A stretch of 64,000 nucleotides of DNA from Evtepia gabavorous. GTDB taxonomy: Bacteria; Bacillota; Clostridia; Oscillospirales; Oscillospiraceae. The notes beneath the pieces are model-generated. The model was given only the letters and a program-made list of their open reading frames with translations, made no database searches and was not told the DNA's origin. The stretch covers positions 34,823 to 98,822 of the forward strand of contig NZ_QQRQ01000009.1 in NCBI RefSeq assembly GCF_003425665.1. Direction: 5' to 3'. The position numbers and the translations under genes are program-made. Positions 52,379 to 61,554 of this stretch are shown one piece after another. Each line of letters opens with the position of its first letter. Within the stretch, counting starts at the first letter, position 1.

Positions 52379-53110
52379 ATGGAAAAGAGAAAGAGGCACA
52401 CCGTGTATAAAAAAAGACAAGTCCATCTCTGTTTTGATGCCAATATCAGAGGGCTCCTCATGCAGACCTATCATGCAGAGATGGGCAGAACCATGGACCT
52501 TCTTTTTTTGGATGAGGACCTGTCCGTTGGGCGATTGAATCCCTTGACCCCTTCCTTTCGAAAGCGAATGTTGGAGGAACGGGGAATTCTGACAGAAGAT
52601 TCTTTTTGTGGGGAATACCGCACGTTTCTTCGGAGAATAGAGGGACTGTCGCCGGAGGATTCCTGTTATGTCTGGTGCTCCAAGGACCCCTATGAGCTGA
52701 CGGGGTTTGCGCTGGCCAGTACATATCTGGCCTCCAAACGAGAACAGGTTCTCTTTTGCGACAGTGGTCTGCTGCAAGACGTTGAACCCGCAAGGGCCCG
52801 GGCGGTCTGTGACGCGTTACTCTCCCGAGCTGCCGTGACCTCTCTGCGCCCTTGGGCAGCCCTTTGGAAGCGATTGCAGGAGGAAAACACGTCTCTTCGG
52901 ATTGCTGTGGATGGGCTCCCTCGCTCCGTTCCAGAGACCTTTTTTGATCCATGGATTCAAAGACTTTTGGCTCAAGAGGCGCCACAGGAGAGGGACAATT
53001 TTTCCATTGCCATCCAGGTGGAGGAAGAGTACCGTACCCGTTTCCACGGGAAGATGAACATTCATTTTCTGCTTCATCGTGTGGACGTTGTGAGACGGCG
53101 GGAGATGTAA
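52379..53110 (+). CDS. DUF1835-domain protein
   Basis: 243 residues. The first 140 residues follow the DUF1835 pattern: VHLCFDANIRGLLMQTYH, LLFLDEDLSVGRLNPLTP, SCYVWCSKDPYELTGFALAS. The C-terminal part may be the DUF3658-like domain that often accompanies it (RRVDVV-type end). The family has no known function; members are often near stress or resistance genes. The ribosome site is poor because the strong hairpin of the previous gene ends three bases before ATG 52379; GTG 52403 is an alternative start. Confidence 0.7.
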   Translation: MEKRKRHTVYKKRQVHLCFDANIRGLLMQTYHAEMGRTMDLLFLDEDLSVGRLNPLTPSFRKRMLEERGILTEDSFCGEYRTFLRRIEGLSPEDSCYVWCSKDPYELTGFALASTYLASKREQVLFCDSGLLQDVEPARARAVCDALLSRAAVTSLRPWAALWKRLQEENTSLRIAVDGLPRSVPETFFDPWIQRLLAQEAPQERDNFSIAIQVEEEYRTRFHGKMNIHFLLHRVDVVRRREM

Positions 53111-53157
53111 AAAAGAGGAGGAGCTCCTACTCGGAGGAGGCCTGCCGTTTTGGGACT

Positions 53158-53203
53158 GACAGCACCCCCCTGCACCGGAAGAATCGGAGCAGGGGGTGCT
53201 GTC
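53158..53203. terminator. GC hairpin downstream of DUF1835 gene
   Basis: Stem GACAGCACCCCC(C)TGC / GCAGGGGGTGCTGTC with a 15-base loop; no clear T-run on either strand, so a terminator role is tentative. Confidence 0.4.
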
Positions 53204-53235
53204 AATAAAATATATACAAAAATAATGGGATTATA

Positions 53236-53264
53236 TTGCGATTTCCACACGAAAATGATATATT
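53236..53264 (+). promoter_or_regulatory. Promoter of GNAT gene
   Basis: TTGCGA, 17 bp, TATATT, 72 bases before the start codon. Confidence 0.5.
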
Positions 53265-53335
53265 ATAGATAGAAGAAGAGGGTACCCACGCCAGAAGGAC
53301 ATGGCAGACATCATGACCCCGGAAAGGAGGGGACA

Positions 53336-53812
53336 ATGATGAGGATCTACTCGATTCGGGAGAGACCGGAATACATTCCGGCCATGCTGGAAAGCTTGGA
53401 AAACCATTGGCCGGCCTGTATGCCGTGGATTCAGAAGCACATGGAGCAGGTGCGCCAGACCGACGCCCCCCTTCCCGACGCCTACATTGCGGTGGAGAAG
53501 GGCAAGGTGGTGGGAGGATACACTCTGGCCGTGAAAGAGATTCTCTGGAGTGAGGACAAAGGCCTTTGGATTGCCACCCTCTATGTGGACCCTGCGTTTC
53601 GGGGCAGGCATCTCAGCCCGGTCCTGCTTGCTCATGCCCGCCGGCAGGGCGGCCGGCTGGGATTTGAGAAGATCTATCTGGCCACAGAGCACAGCAACTA
53701 CTATGAGAAGTATGGATTTTTCCCCATTGGCCCCGACGCCTGTGCCTGGGGAGAGCCCACCCGGATGTTTGAAAATACCACACTGCCACCAAAAGTGAGA
53801 CGAATCGCATAG
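53336..53812 (+). CDS. GNAT-family N-acetyltransferase
   Basis: 158 residues; start after AAAGGAGG (ATG 53336 or 53339). Acetyl-CoA binding region: LWIATLYVDPAFRGRHLSPVLL followed by ARRQGGRLGFEKIYLATEHSN, with YYEKYGFFPIG near the end, the usual GNAT strand-4/5 layout. It transfers an acetyl group from acetyl-CoA to an amine; the acceptor is not identifiable. Monocistronic with its own terminator. Confidence 0.88.
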   Translation: MMRIYSIRERPEYIPAMLESLENHWPACMPWIQKHMEQVRQTDAPLPDAYIAVEKGKVVGGYTLAVKEILWSEDKGLWIATLYVDPAFRGRHLSPVLLAHARRQGGRLGFEKIYLATEHSNYYEKYGFFPIGPDACAWGEPTRMFENTTLPPKVRRIA

Positions 53813-53816
53813 AAAA

Positions 53817-53861
53817 GATCCAAAAAGCCCCGGTTCACCGAACCGGGGCTTTTTGGATCTG
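53817..53861 (+). terminator. Rho-independent terminator (bidirectional)
   Basis: Perfect 21-bp stem around AAAAAGCCCCGGTTC / GAACCGGGGCTTTTT; A and T runs on both sides let it serve the convergent EFR1 gene as well. Confidence 0.9.
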
Positions 53862-53910
53862 CTTTCTCTGTATCGTTAACAGATGAAAACGGGGGAGACC
53901 ATAAATGGAA

Positions 53911-54738
53911 TTACAGAAACAGCTCAGGCTCTTTCCGCGGCCAGGAATACAGGTCCTCCAACTCTGTTTTGTGATAGAGATAATTGGGGTCATCAAAATA
54001 CTTGGCCTGTTTGGGACAGAGGCGGACGCAGCGGTTGCACTTCATGCACTTGCCGGGCACCAGGTGGGCGTCCTCAGGGTCAATGGCCCCCAGAGGACAT
54101 TCCCGGGCGCACAGGCCGCACTGGGTACAGGCGTCCGTGGTTTTGGGTTTCACAGGGAGGATATTGATGGGGTTTCCGTGGCGGTCCCGGGGGGTGTAGT
54201 AGGGACCCACGGGGTCGTTGCCCTTCACGGCAACCGGGGAAAGGCTTTCCAGGGAGGTAAGGGCCTCCACTTTGCGGAAGATTTGGTCGGCAAATCCCGA
54301 GGCAATGGTGAGATCGCTGCGGTCCGGCCGGCCGGCCGCCTGGGTGAGGGAGAAGGCGTGCTGGCAGGAGAATGCCCCGCCGGCCACCGTATGAAACCCG
54401 CCGGCCTCCAGGGTGTTTCGCAGTTCCATCAGGGCGTCGTCGTAGTTTCGGTTGCCGTAGCAGACCACGGGGACCGCCAGAGCCCCGTTGCCCTGGACGG
54501 CGGCCACGAAGCGGATGAGTAGGTTGGGAACCCGGCCGGCATAGACTGGCGTTCCGAATACCACCAGATCTCCCGGCGCAAAGGCTTTGGGCGTTTTTCG
54601 GGCCTGCGGGTGGGTGAAGTCATAGATTTCCATGGGGCAGGCAGTCTGCTGAGACAGCCGCCGGGCGATTTGCGTGACCACTTTTTTGGTGGTGTTGGTG
54701 GCGCTGAAGTAGGCGGCCCACACGGTTTTGGTTGTCAT
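53911..54738 (-). CDS. EFR1-type flavodoxin-ferredoxin protein
   Basis: 275 residues. Residues 1-165 are a flavodoxin-like domain (YFSATNTTKKVVTQIARRL, VVFGTPVYAGRVPNLLIRF, VVCYGNRNYDDALMELRNTL). Residues about 205-250 hold two 4Fe-4S clusters (CTQCGLCARECPLGAI and CMKCNRCVRLCPKQA). Such proteins carry electrons between an FMN domain and ferredoxin-type centres in anaerobes. The partner enzyme is not in the neighbourhood. Confidence 0.92.
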   Translation of the reverse strand: MTTKTVWAAYFSATNTTKKVVTQIARRLSQQTACPMEIYDFTHPQARKTPKAFAPGDLVVFGTPVYAGRVPNLLIRFVAAVQGNGALAVPVVCYGNRNYDDALMELRNTLEAGGFHTVAGGAFSCQHAFSLTQAAGRPDRSDLTIASGFADQIFRKVEALTSLESLSPVAVKGNDPVGPYYTPRDRHGNPINILPVKPKTTDACTQCGLCARECPLGAIDPEDAHLVPGKCMKCNRCVRLCPKQAKYFDDPNYLYHKTELEDLYSWPRKEPELFL

Positions 54739-55019
54739 GGAGGAGTTCCCCTTTCCTAAAATAGAGTGCGTGGTTGGTATCCATTATAAAGATTTCCTAT
54801 AAAAAGTAAATATCCTGGGGGAAAAAGGCGAAAGGGAAATAACCTCTTCCGCCGTGTTGATTTTTCCCGGTATATTCCATATAATATAACCTAACCATAG
54901 CCTTGTCGAAGACTGCCGTTTTTTCCCAGCGGCGTGTTTTAGTCCCGGGGAAGAACGTGTTGCGTAAGATAGAAGCAAGCGGCCCCCAGAGCTCTGTGGG
55001 CCGGGAAAGGGGAGGAACC

Positions 55020-56645
55020 ATGGACCAAACCCATGCGACGGAAACCCATTTGGAGGAGACAAAACCGAATCCCAGAAAAAAGATTCTCCTGCTGTGCTGT
55101 CTGGTGGCGGCCATCCTTGTGGTGGCATACTGCGTTCTGTGCGGCATGGCCGGAAGAGGGACTATTTATCCCAATGTTACCATCAGCGGGGTGAACGTGG
55201 GGGGACTGACAAAGCAGGAGGCTCAGACCGCCTTGGAGAAGGCGGTGCAGAAGCAGGCGCCGGACGAGAGCCGAGGGGTGGTTTTCGCGGTCCGCACCGC
55301 CGAGGGCGAGGAAAAGGTTGTGGAGGTGCCTTTGTCCAGTGTGGCCACGGACTACGCGGCCTCCATCGACCGGGCCTGGCAGGTGGGAAATACCCTGTCC
55401 TTTGGAGCCCGGGGCGGTGTGTATCTGAAATGCCTGGTGCAGGGGGAAACGGTGCTGCCGGTGTACCAAGACAGTGAAAACCTGGATACCATCCTGGATG
55501 GGGTGGAGCAGGCACTGGGGCGGGACCCGGTGGAGCCAACTTGGGAGACCAACGACACCCACTTGATCCTCACCAAGGGCCAGCCCGGCAACCAGGTAGA
55601 TCGAAAGGCCATTCAGGAGGCGATTTTTCAGGCCCTGGGGAAGAACGAAATGGTAGAGCTGAAAGGGGCAAAGCCCCAATTTACCATAGATTTGACCCAA
55701 ACCCTGCCCGGGGAGCTGGACCTCACAGAGGTTTTGGGGAAGGTGGAGCGGAAGGTGCAAAACGCCCGCTTTGACAAGGCCAAAAAGGAGTTTCAGGTGG
55801 ATCAGCCGGGGGTCTCCTTCGACGCGGCCCAGGCCCAGACCGTTTTTGATGGGCTGGACTGGGGACAGAGCCAGGAGATTCCCCTGGAGATCACCCAGCC
55901 GGAGACCACGGTGGCGGACCTGACACCGCAGCTTTATCAGGATGTGCTGGGCTCCTGCACCACAAACATCTCCGGCAGTGCCAACCGGGTGAGGAACATT
56001 CAGCTGGCCGCCCAGTATTTCAGCGGTACCGTTTTAATGCCTGGGGAGGAATTCTCCTACAACGGTGTTGTGGGACGGCGCACCGCGGCCCGGGGCTTTT
56101 TGCCCGCCCCCGCCTACGTGGGCGGAGAGACGGTGCAGGAGACGGGGGGCGGTGTCTGCCAGGGCTCTTCCACAGTGTATCTGGCCGCGCTGCGGTCAAA
56201 CCTGGAAATTGTGGAACGATATCCCCACGGCTATATCACCCGCTATGTCCCCGATGGGATGGACGCCACGGTTTACTATGGGGCGAAGGACTTCCGATTC
56301 CGAAACAATACGCCCTTCCCCATTCAAGTGGTGGGCTCTGTGTCCGGTCGGTCTTTGACGGTGAGTATCCTGGGAACCAAGAGCGACAACATCACTGTGG
56401 AGATGACCAACCAGACCGTCGGGACCACCGGCTACAAGACGGTCTATAAGGTGGACAGCAGCCTGCCTGCGGGGTCCACCCGGGTCAGTGTGACCCCCTA
56501 CGCCGGGTACACGGTGAAGGTGTATCGGAACCTCTATGAGAACGGCAAGTTAAAGGACACCAAGCTGGAGAGCACCAGTGTGTATCGCAGCCGGGATAAG
56601 GTGGTTCTGGTGAGCCCGGAGGATGCCGCGCAGTATGGACTCTGA
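55020..56645 (+). CDS. VanW-family wall-associated protein
   Basis: 541 residues from ATG 55020 after GGGGAGG. One membrane helix at about 24-46; then two putative peptidoglycan-binding (PG_binding_4) segments at about 55-185 and 200-310; then a VanW domain at about 325-450 with the diagnostic GEEFSYNGVVGRRTAARGFL, ETGGGVCQGSSTVYLAAL and YYGAKDFRFRNNTPFPI. A beta-rich tail follows. VanW occurs in some vancomycin-resistance clusters, but homologues without van genes are common and their role is unknown; none of vanHAX is here. Confidence 0.9.
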   Translation: MDQTHATETHLEETKPNPRKKILLLCCLVAAILVVAYCVLCGMAGRGTIYPNVTISGVNVGGLTKQEAQTALEKAVQKQAPDESRGVVFAVRTAEGEEKVVEVPLSSVATDYAASIDRAWQVGNTLSFGARGGVYLKCLVQGETVLPVYQDSENLDTILDGVEQALGRDPVEPTWETNDTHLILTKGQPGNQVDRKAIQEAIFQALGKNEMVELKGAKPQFTIDLTQTLPGELDLTEVLGKVERKVQNARFDKAKKEFQVDQPGVSFDAAQAQTVFDGLDWGQSQEIPLEITQPETTVADLTPQLYQDVLGSCTTNISGSANRVRNIQLAAQYFSGTVLMPGEEFSYNGVVGRRTAARGFLPAPAYVGGETVQETGGGVCQGSSTVYLAALRSNLEIVERYPHGYITRYVPDGMDATVYYGAKDFRFRNNTPFPIQVVGSVSGRSLTVSILGTKSDNITVEMTNQTVGTTGYKTVYKVDSSLPAGSTRVSVTPYAGYTVKVYRNLYENGKLKDTKLESTSVYRSRDKVVLVSPEDAAQYGL

Positions 56646-56670
56646 TTCCAGCGGCAGAAAGGAAAAACGT

Positions 56671-57582
56671 ATGAAACAGAACTTGCCTACTCGCCGGGAG
56701 ATGAAATTCCTGGCCAAACGTCTGATGATGCACCCGATCTGCATGCGGGTGACCCTCTTGCTGGTCTGTGTGCAGCTGGCTTTCTATGGCCTGCGCGTCT
56801 TCTGCGGCGGGACGCTGACCTATGGACTGGCCAAACTCTCTGAGTATGGGGATACGGCCAGCGGGATTTACTTTAACGCGGAGGGCTTCAGCATCCTCTT
56901 TCGGATGGATCTGACCCAGACGGTGCTGGCCATTCCCGTGACCTATCATCAGATCCTGGTGTTTTTGCTGGTCAATGCCCTCTTTTTTGTCCTCCTGGCC
57001 CCTCTGCGTCTGGGGGCGATGGAGCAGTATTGGGGTGTGCTGCGGGGCAGCACACAACTGAGTGTGTTCCGGGTGTTTCAGTGGTTCCGCCAGCCCAAGC
57101 GCCTGGGAAAGGCTGTGGCGGTGGAGTTTGTGCTGAGCATTCTGGTGCGGCTGGCGGGGATTGTGGCCACCATTCCCAGCCTGTATCTCTTCTATGTCTT
57201 CTATACCAACACCCCGTCGGCAGACGCCTATACCACACTGAGTTCCCTGACGCAGATGGGGGCAACCCTTTTGGCGGTGGCGGCGGCGCTGTTTACCTTC
57301 TGGCTCCACAGTGTCTTTCTGCCGGTGCGGTACTGCCTGTGCGCCCATCCAGAGTATTCCCTGGGGCAGACCTTCCGCCGGGGACTGCAAAGCGCCAAGG
57401 GGGTTCGGGGGGCTTTCTTCCGGTTCCGGCTGAGTTACATTTTGTGGTTTGCGGCGTCCCAGCTCACCTATGGGGCGATGGACCTGTTTGTGACCCCTTA
57501 CTCCTCCCTGGGCGGGATGGTGTTCCTCCAGGAGGCTGCCAGGGCCAGACAGGGTGGAACACAGACACCCCAGGCAAGCTAA
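56671..57582 (+). CDS. Multi-pass membrane protein (DUF975-like)
   Basis: 303 residues from ATG 56671 after AGAAAGGA. About five to six membrane segments, with a conserved-looking pattern (ALFFVLLAPLRLGAMEQYWGVL, VFRVFQWFRQPKRLGKAVAVEF) that resembles the DUF975 family of unknown function. A cytoplasmic basic N-terminus and short tail. 25 bp after the VanW gene, probably one operon; a shared strong terminator follows. Confidence 0.7.
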   Translation: MKQNLPTRREMKFLAKRLMMHPICMRVTLLLVCVQLAFYGLRVFCGGTLTYGLAKLSEYGDTASGIYFNAEGFSILFRMDLTQTVLAIPVTYHQILVFLLVNALFFVLLAPLRLGAMEQYWGVLRGSTQLSVFRVFQWFRQPKRLGKAVAVEFVLSILVRLAGIVATIPSLYLFYVFYTNTPSADAYTTLSSLTQMGATLLAVAAALFTFWLHSVFLPVRYCLCAHPEYSLGQTFRRGLQSAKGVRGAFFRFRLSYILWFAASQLTYGAMDLFVTPYSSLGGMVFLQEAARARQGGTQTPQAS

Positions 57583-57585
57583 GAT

Positions 57586-57625
57586 AAAAAACCTCCGCAG
57601 CGAACATCGCTGCGGAGGTTTTTTA
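57586..57625. terminator. Bidirectional rho-independent terminator
   Basis: Perfect stem AAAAAACCTCCGCAGCG / CGCTGCGGAGGTTTTTT, loop AACAT, between convergent genes; the MATE stop codon lies in its edge. Confidence 0.93.
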
Positions 57626-58987
57626 TGGGGAAGCATCCTCTTTCCGGCGGAGAGCGCGGTAAAATCCAATGGCGACGATCAGAGAGATGGTGTCTACGAT
57701 GGGCTGTACCCACATACAGCCGTAGAGGGGAAGCCAAGTGTCCAGGAGAAACAGCAAAGGGATGTCCAGGACCCCTTTCCGAAGAATGGAGCAGACCAGG
57801 GATTCCCGGGCTTTGCCCATGGCCTGAAACTGGATGATCATCGGATAGCACAGGGACATCATGGGCATGGCGATGACCATTCGCCGCAGAAATCCTGCGC
57901 TGTAATGAATGGTGGCCGGGTCGTCGATGAAGAGAGAGGCCAACTGTGGGGCGAAGAGCTCAAAGGTCACAAGACAGAGCAGGGCAAAGGCCAGGGAGAG
58001 GGTACAGCCCAGTCGGAAGGCGGCCCGGCGCTTTTCCTGCTGTCCGGCGGCATAGTGGTAGGCCAGCAGGGGAAGCAGACCATTGGAGACGCCGATGGAA
58101 AAATACAGGGGAAGCTGATCCAGCTTTTTGACAATGCCAAGCCCCGCCACCGCCTCGGTGGCGTAGCGGGAGACAAACCGGGACTGGGCGGCCACCGCCA
58201 CCACGGTAAGGGCATACTGCAGGGCGGAGGGGAATCCGATGGCCAGGATCTCTTTTCCATACTTGCGGATAAACGGCAGGTGGCGGGGGTGGAGGTCAAC
58301 GGCGGTCTCTCCCTGACAGCGCAGCAAATGGACCAGGAAGTAAAGGGTGGAGAGAACGTTGGACAGACAGGTGGCCATGCCGGCGCCCACGGCGCCCAAC
58401 CCCAGAAACTGGGGCAGAATAAACAACGGGTCCAGCACCAGGTTGGCGGCCCCACCCAAAGAAAGGCCGAAGGAGGCTTGCCCTGCCTTGCCCTCCGCCC
58501 GGACCAGGTTGGCCAAAAGGGTGCTGAGGATGGTGGCGGGGCCGCCGATCACCACCACCCATTGGGCGTAGCCCAGGGCGATGGGAAGGGTGTCCTGGGT
58601 GGCGCCGCAGAGAACGAGAATGGGCTGCCGGAAGCACCAGAAGAGAAGGCAGAAAAGGGCCCCGCTGAAAAGGCCGAACCAGAAGGAGATGGAGGCAATC
58701 CGCCGGGCTTCATCGGGGGCCTTCCGCCCCAGTGCCCGGGCCAAGGCGCTGGCGCCGCCCACGCCAAACAGGTTGGAGATGGCAGTGAGCATGAGAAAGG
58801 AGGAATAGACTACGGTGATGGCCGCTGTCTGACTGGGCTGGTTGAGCATGCCCACAAAATAGGTGTCCGCCAGGTTGTAAATCAAAGTAATCATCTGGCT
58901 GGCGATGGCGGGAAAGGTCTGCCGGAATACAGCTTGCCGAATGGGTAAGGCGTCAAACGCGTTGGTAGACTGCTGTAAAGAGGACAT
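57623..58987 (-). CDS. MATE-family multidrug/metabolite exporter
   Basis: 454 residues from ATG 58987, nine bases after AAGGAG; ATG 58996 is too close to that site. Twelve hydrophobic segments in two six-helix halves, with MATE-type motifs (FPAIASQMITLIYNLADTYFVG; GVGGASALARALGRKAPDEA; NVLSTLYFLVHLL; GFPSALQYALTVVAVAAQSRFV). Uses a Na+ or H+ gradient to export cationic compounds. Substrate unknown; monocistronic. Confidence 0.93.
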   Translation of the reverse strand: MSSLQQSTNAFDALPIRQAVFRQTFPAIASQMITLIYNLADTYFVGMLNQPSQTAAITVVYSSFLMLTAISNLFGVGGASALARALGRKAPDEARRIASISFWFGLFSGALFCLLFWCFRQPILVLCGATQDTLPIALGYAQWVVVIGGPATILSTLLANLVRAEGKAGQASFGLSLGGAANLVLDPLFILPQFLGLGAVGAGMATCLSNVLSTLYFLVHLLRCQGETAVDLHPRHLPFIRKYGKEILAIGFPSALQYALTVVAVAAQSRFVSRYATEAVAGLGIVKKLDQLPLYFSIGVSNGLLPLLAYHYAAGQQEKRRAAFRLGCTLSLAFALLCLVTFELFAPQLASLFIDDPATIHYSAGFLRRMVIAMPMMSLCYPMIIQFQAMGKARESLVCSILRKGVLDIPLLFLLDTWLPLYGCMWVQPIVDTISLIVAIGFYRALRRKEDASP

Positions 58988-59027
58988 AAGGGTCATCTCC
59001 TTTTAAGAATGTTCTATCTTAATTCAT

Positions 59028-59591
59028 TCAATCCACCATTTGAAAAACAATACCTACCACTGCGGCAACTGCGATGAAGAAGACAGAGGGAAGCTCTTTC
59101 AGCTTGGGAAGATTCATCGCAGTCAGCATGATTCCGAACAGCAGGATAGAGGGCCAGTGGAGAACAAGGCCCTGTTCCGTGCTGAACAATGAGACCGCGC
59201 ACACAGAAAAAGCCGCTGCGCCAATCAGGCCGACGGAGGCGGGGCGCAGGGCGTAAAAGAGTCCTTTGACCTTCGGGTTTTGCCAAAGGGTATTGAGAAT
59301 TTTGGAGACAAGAAGAATGATGATCACCGCGGGGGTCACAAGGCCCAGGGGCGCGATGATGCTGCCGGGGATTCCCGCGGAGACATAGCCCACATAGGTG
59401 GCCATATTCACCCCGATGGGGCCGGGGGTGGCTTCGGAGATGGCGATCATGGTGGTCAGGTCCGCCGTGGTAAACCAGCCGGTTCGTGCTGACAGGTCAA
59501 ACAGGAAGGGAACCGTGGCCATCCCGCCGCCCATGGAGAACAGGCCCACCAGAAAAAACTCCCAGTACAGGCGGAGCAGCAGGACGATCAT
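59028..59591 (-). CDS. Chromate transporter family protein, half 2
   Basis: 187 residues, about six hydrophobic segments. CHR-family signature at the N-terminus (FFLVGLFSMGGGMATVPFLF) and the ISEATPGPIGVNMATYVGY motif. Bacterial CHR genes are often split into two short halves that form one transporter. Chromate efflux is shown for some members; many in gut anaerobes lack a proven substrate. It overlaps the preceding half by 4 bp. Confidence 0.88.
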   Translation of the reverse strand: MIVLLLRLYWEFFLVGLFSMGGGMATVPFLFDLSARTGWFTTADLTTMIAISEATPGPIGVNMATYVGYVSAGIPGSIIAPLGLVTPAVIIILLVSKILNTLWQNPKVKGLFYALRPASVGLIGAAAFSVCAVSLFSTEQGLVLHWPSILLFGIMLTAMNLPKLKELPSVFFIAVAAVVGIVFQMVD

Positions 59592-60133
59592 AGAGGGCGC
59601 TCCTTTCGGATGCGGTGATACGCCAGACCGAACAGACCGGCGCCCACCACCAGAATGGCGGGAGAGAGGCCCACAAAAGCGGCCAGGATCAGCACAGTGA
59701 GAAAGACAAGAAAGGTGGGCAGATCCAGAACCGCCTTACGGTAGAGGCGGATGGTGCTGTTGATGATCAGGGCGCAGACGCAGGCCCGCACCCCTGTCAG
59801 CGCGTGCTGCACCCAGGGATTTTCCGCGAAAGACCAGAAGAAGGCGGAGATGATGGTGACAATGATCATGGGGGGCACCAGCACGCCAAGGGTTGCCAGG
59901 AGAGATCCCGACAGACCGTGGACCCGGTACCCGCAGAAGGTGGCGGTGTTCACGGCGATGACGCCAGGGGTGCACTGGGCGACGGCGTTGAGGTCCAGCA
60001 GCTCCTCATCGGTCAGCCAGCCCTTTTTGGATACCAGCTCCCGCTGAAAAAACGGGAGCATGGCGTAGCCACCGCCGAAACAGCTGGCGCTGATCCGGGC
60101 AAAGGTCAGAAAAAGATCCCAATTCTCGCGCAT
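59588..60133 (-). CDS. Chromate transporter family protein, half 1
   Basis: 181 residues from ATG 60133 after AAGGAG. Matching half of the split CHR transporter: LTFARISASCFGGGYAMLPFFQRE and VAQCTPGVIAVNTATFCGYRVHGLSG, then hydrophobic segments. 19 bp after the M20 dipeptidase stop, so it is probably in the same operon as the regulator and peptidase. Confidence 0.88.
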   Translation of the reverse strand: MRENWDLFLTFARISASCFGGGYAMLPFFQRELVSKKGWLTDEELLDLNAVAQCTPGVIAVNTATFCGYRVHGLSGSLLATLGVLVPPMIIVTIISAFFWSFAENPWVQHALTGVRACVCALIINSTIRLYRKAVLDLPTFLVFLTVLILAAFVGLSPAILVVGAGLFGLAYHRIRKERPL

Positions 60134-60152
60134 GCGGTCTCCTTCCCGCCCA

Positions 60153-61553
60153 TCAGGCGCAGAGCGCCAGGATGACCTGGGCGTAAATCTTGGCGGCGGT
60201 GAGCAGGTCCCCCACATGCACCCGTTCGTCGGGGCCGTGGAGATTGGAGACGAAGCCCGGCATACTGGCCCCAAAGGCCACCCCGCCGGGGATATCGTGG
60301 ACATAGGTGCCTCCGCCGATGGCCAGGCACTGGCTCTTCCGGCCGCTGTACTGCTCATAGCATTTGGCCAGGACCTGGAGGAAGGGAGAGTCGGCGGGAA
60401 CATGGTGGGGCGGGTCCAGAGGACCCTGGACAGTGAACCCGGCCTGGGTCAAGGCAGCTTGCGCCGGGCGGCAGATGGTCTCCTCGGTTCCGCACAGCGG
60501 GGTGCGGCTGTCGAACCGCCCCTGGCAGCCGGTGTCGTGCAGGGTCAGCATGGTGAAGGCCAGAGTCAGGGGACCGGAGAGGTCATCGGCCTGGGCGATG
60601 CCCAGGGCCTGCCCGTGGTGGTCTCCGTGGGGGAACAGGGCGTGAAGGGCCCGAAGAGCCCGGGTGGAGGGGCAGTCCGCCAGGGGCAGGGCGGCCAGCA
60701 GGGCCACCAGGGCGGTCTGGGCGTTGTGCCCCTCTTCCGGCGTGGAGCCGTGGGCGTTTTGCCCGCTGCAGAGGATGTGGACCCCTGGTCCCTTCTCCTG
60801 ACAGGAGAAAGAGATGGCCTCCTCCAGCGCCAGGTCCCGGATGGCGGCTTCCACGGTGTCCAGAGACAGACCCAAAACCGTGGCCTGGGCCTTGGGAGGG
60901 ACCATATTCAGCCGGGTGCCGCCGGTGAAGTCAGAGACCCGGGGCAGAGCCTGCTCCTGGGGCCAGGCAGCCTGAAAGGTGGGCTGATAGTGCCCTTTTT
61001 CAATGTTGATGATGGGGAAATCGGCGTCGGGAGAGATGGTATAGGGGGCATAGGGGTGCCGGCTGTAATACCATTTCACATCCCGGAACCCGGTTTCCTC
61101 GTCCGTGCCGGCGATGAGACGGACATTCCGGCGCAGGGGGATGCCCAGGTCTTTGACCGCTTTCATCGCCAGCAGGGCCGCTGCGACAGGCCCCTTGTCG
61201 TCGTCGGTGCCGCGGCCATAGAGAAGACCGTCCACCAGCTTGGGCACAAAGGCCTCGGTGACGGTCCATCCCTCTCCAGGGTCTACCACGTCCAGGTGTC
61301 CTAAGATGTGGAGGACGGTTTCCTGGTCGTTCAGGTCCACTGTGCCCACATAGCCCTCCAGATTCTGCCCTGACAGGCCCCAGGACCGGGCCAGGGCCAG
61401 CAGCTCCTCCAGGGCGGCGGCCGGCCCTTCGCCGAAGGGCTTGCCAGGCAGGGCGGGGCCTAAGGTGCTGTCAATTCGAACCAGCCGGGAGACGGCCTCC
61501 ACCAGCATCGGTTCCTTGTCTGCGAAGTAGTGTTGAATGGCTTGCTCGTGCAT
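60153..61553 (-). CDS. M20 family dipeptidase (PepV/Sapep type)
   Basis: 466 residues from ATG 61553, nine bases after GGAGG. Metal-site motifs of M20: HILGHLDVVDPGEGW, YGRGTDDDKGPVAA, IAGTDEETGFRDVKWY, DADFPIINIEKGH and the late histidine in SNLHGPDERVHV. PepV-like enzymes cut dipeptides and related amino-acylated substrates using two zinc ions. Upstream of it by two bases is the YheO-type regulator; the pair may sense and process a dipeptide or D-amino acid. Confidence 0.9.
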   Translation of the reverse strand: MHEQAIQHYFADKEPMLVEAVSRLVRIDSTLGPALPGKPFGEGPAAALEELLALARSWGLSGQNLEGYVGTVDLNDQETVLHILGHLDVVDPGEGWTVTEAFVPKLVDGLLYGRGTDDDKGPVAAALLAMKAVKDLGIPLRRNVRLIAGTDEETGFRDVKWYYSRHPYAPYTISPDADFPIINIEKGHYQPTFQAAWPQEQALPRVSDFTGGTRLNMVPPKAQATVLGLSLDTVEAAIRDLALEEAISFSCQEKGPGVHILCSGQNAHGSTPEEGHNAQTALVALLAALPLADCPSTRALRALHALFPHGDHHGQALGIAQADDLSGPLTLAFTMLTLHDTGCQGRFDSRTPLCGTEETICRPAQAALTQAGFTVQGPLDPPHHVPADSPFLQVLAKCYEQYSGRKSQCLAIGGGTYVHDIPGGVAFGASMPGFVSNLHGPDERVHVGDLLTAAKIYAQVILALCA

Positions 61554-61554
61554 G

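Noticed and set aside
55020..56645. Vancomycin-resistance locus
   Set aside because: VanW alone is common in clostridia; no vanH, ligase, vanX or VanRS genes are adjacent.
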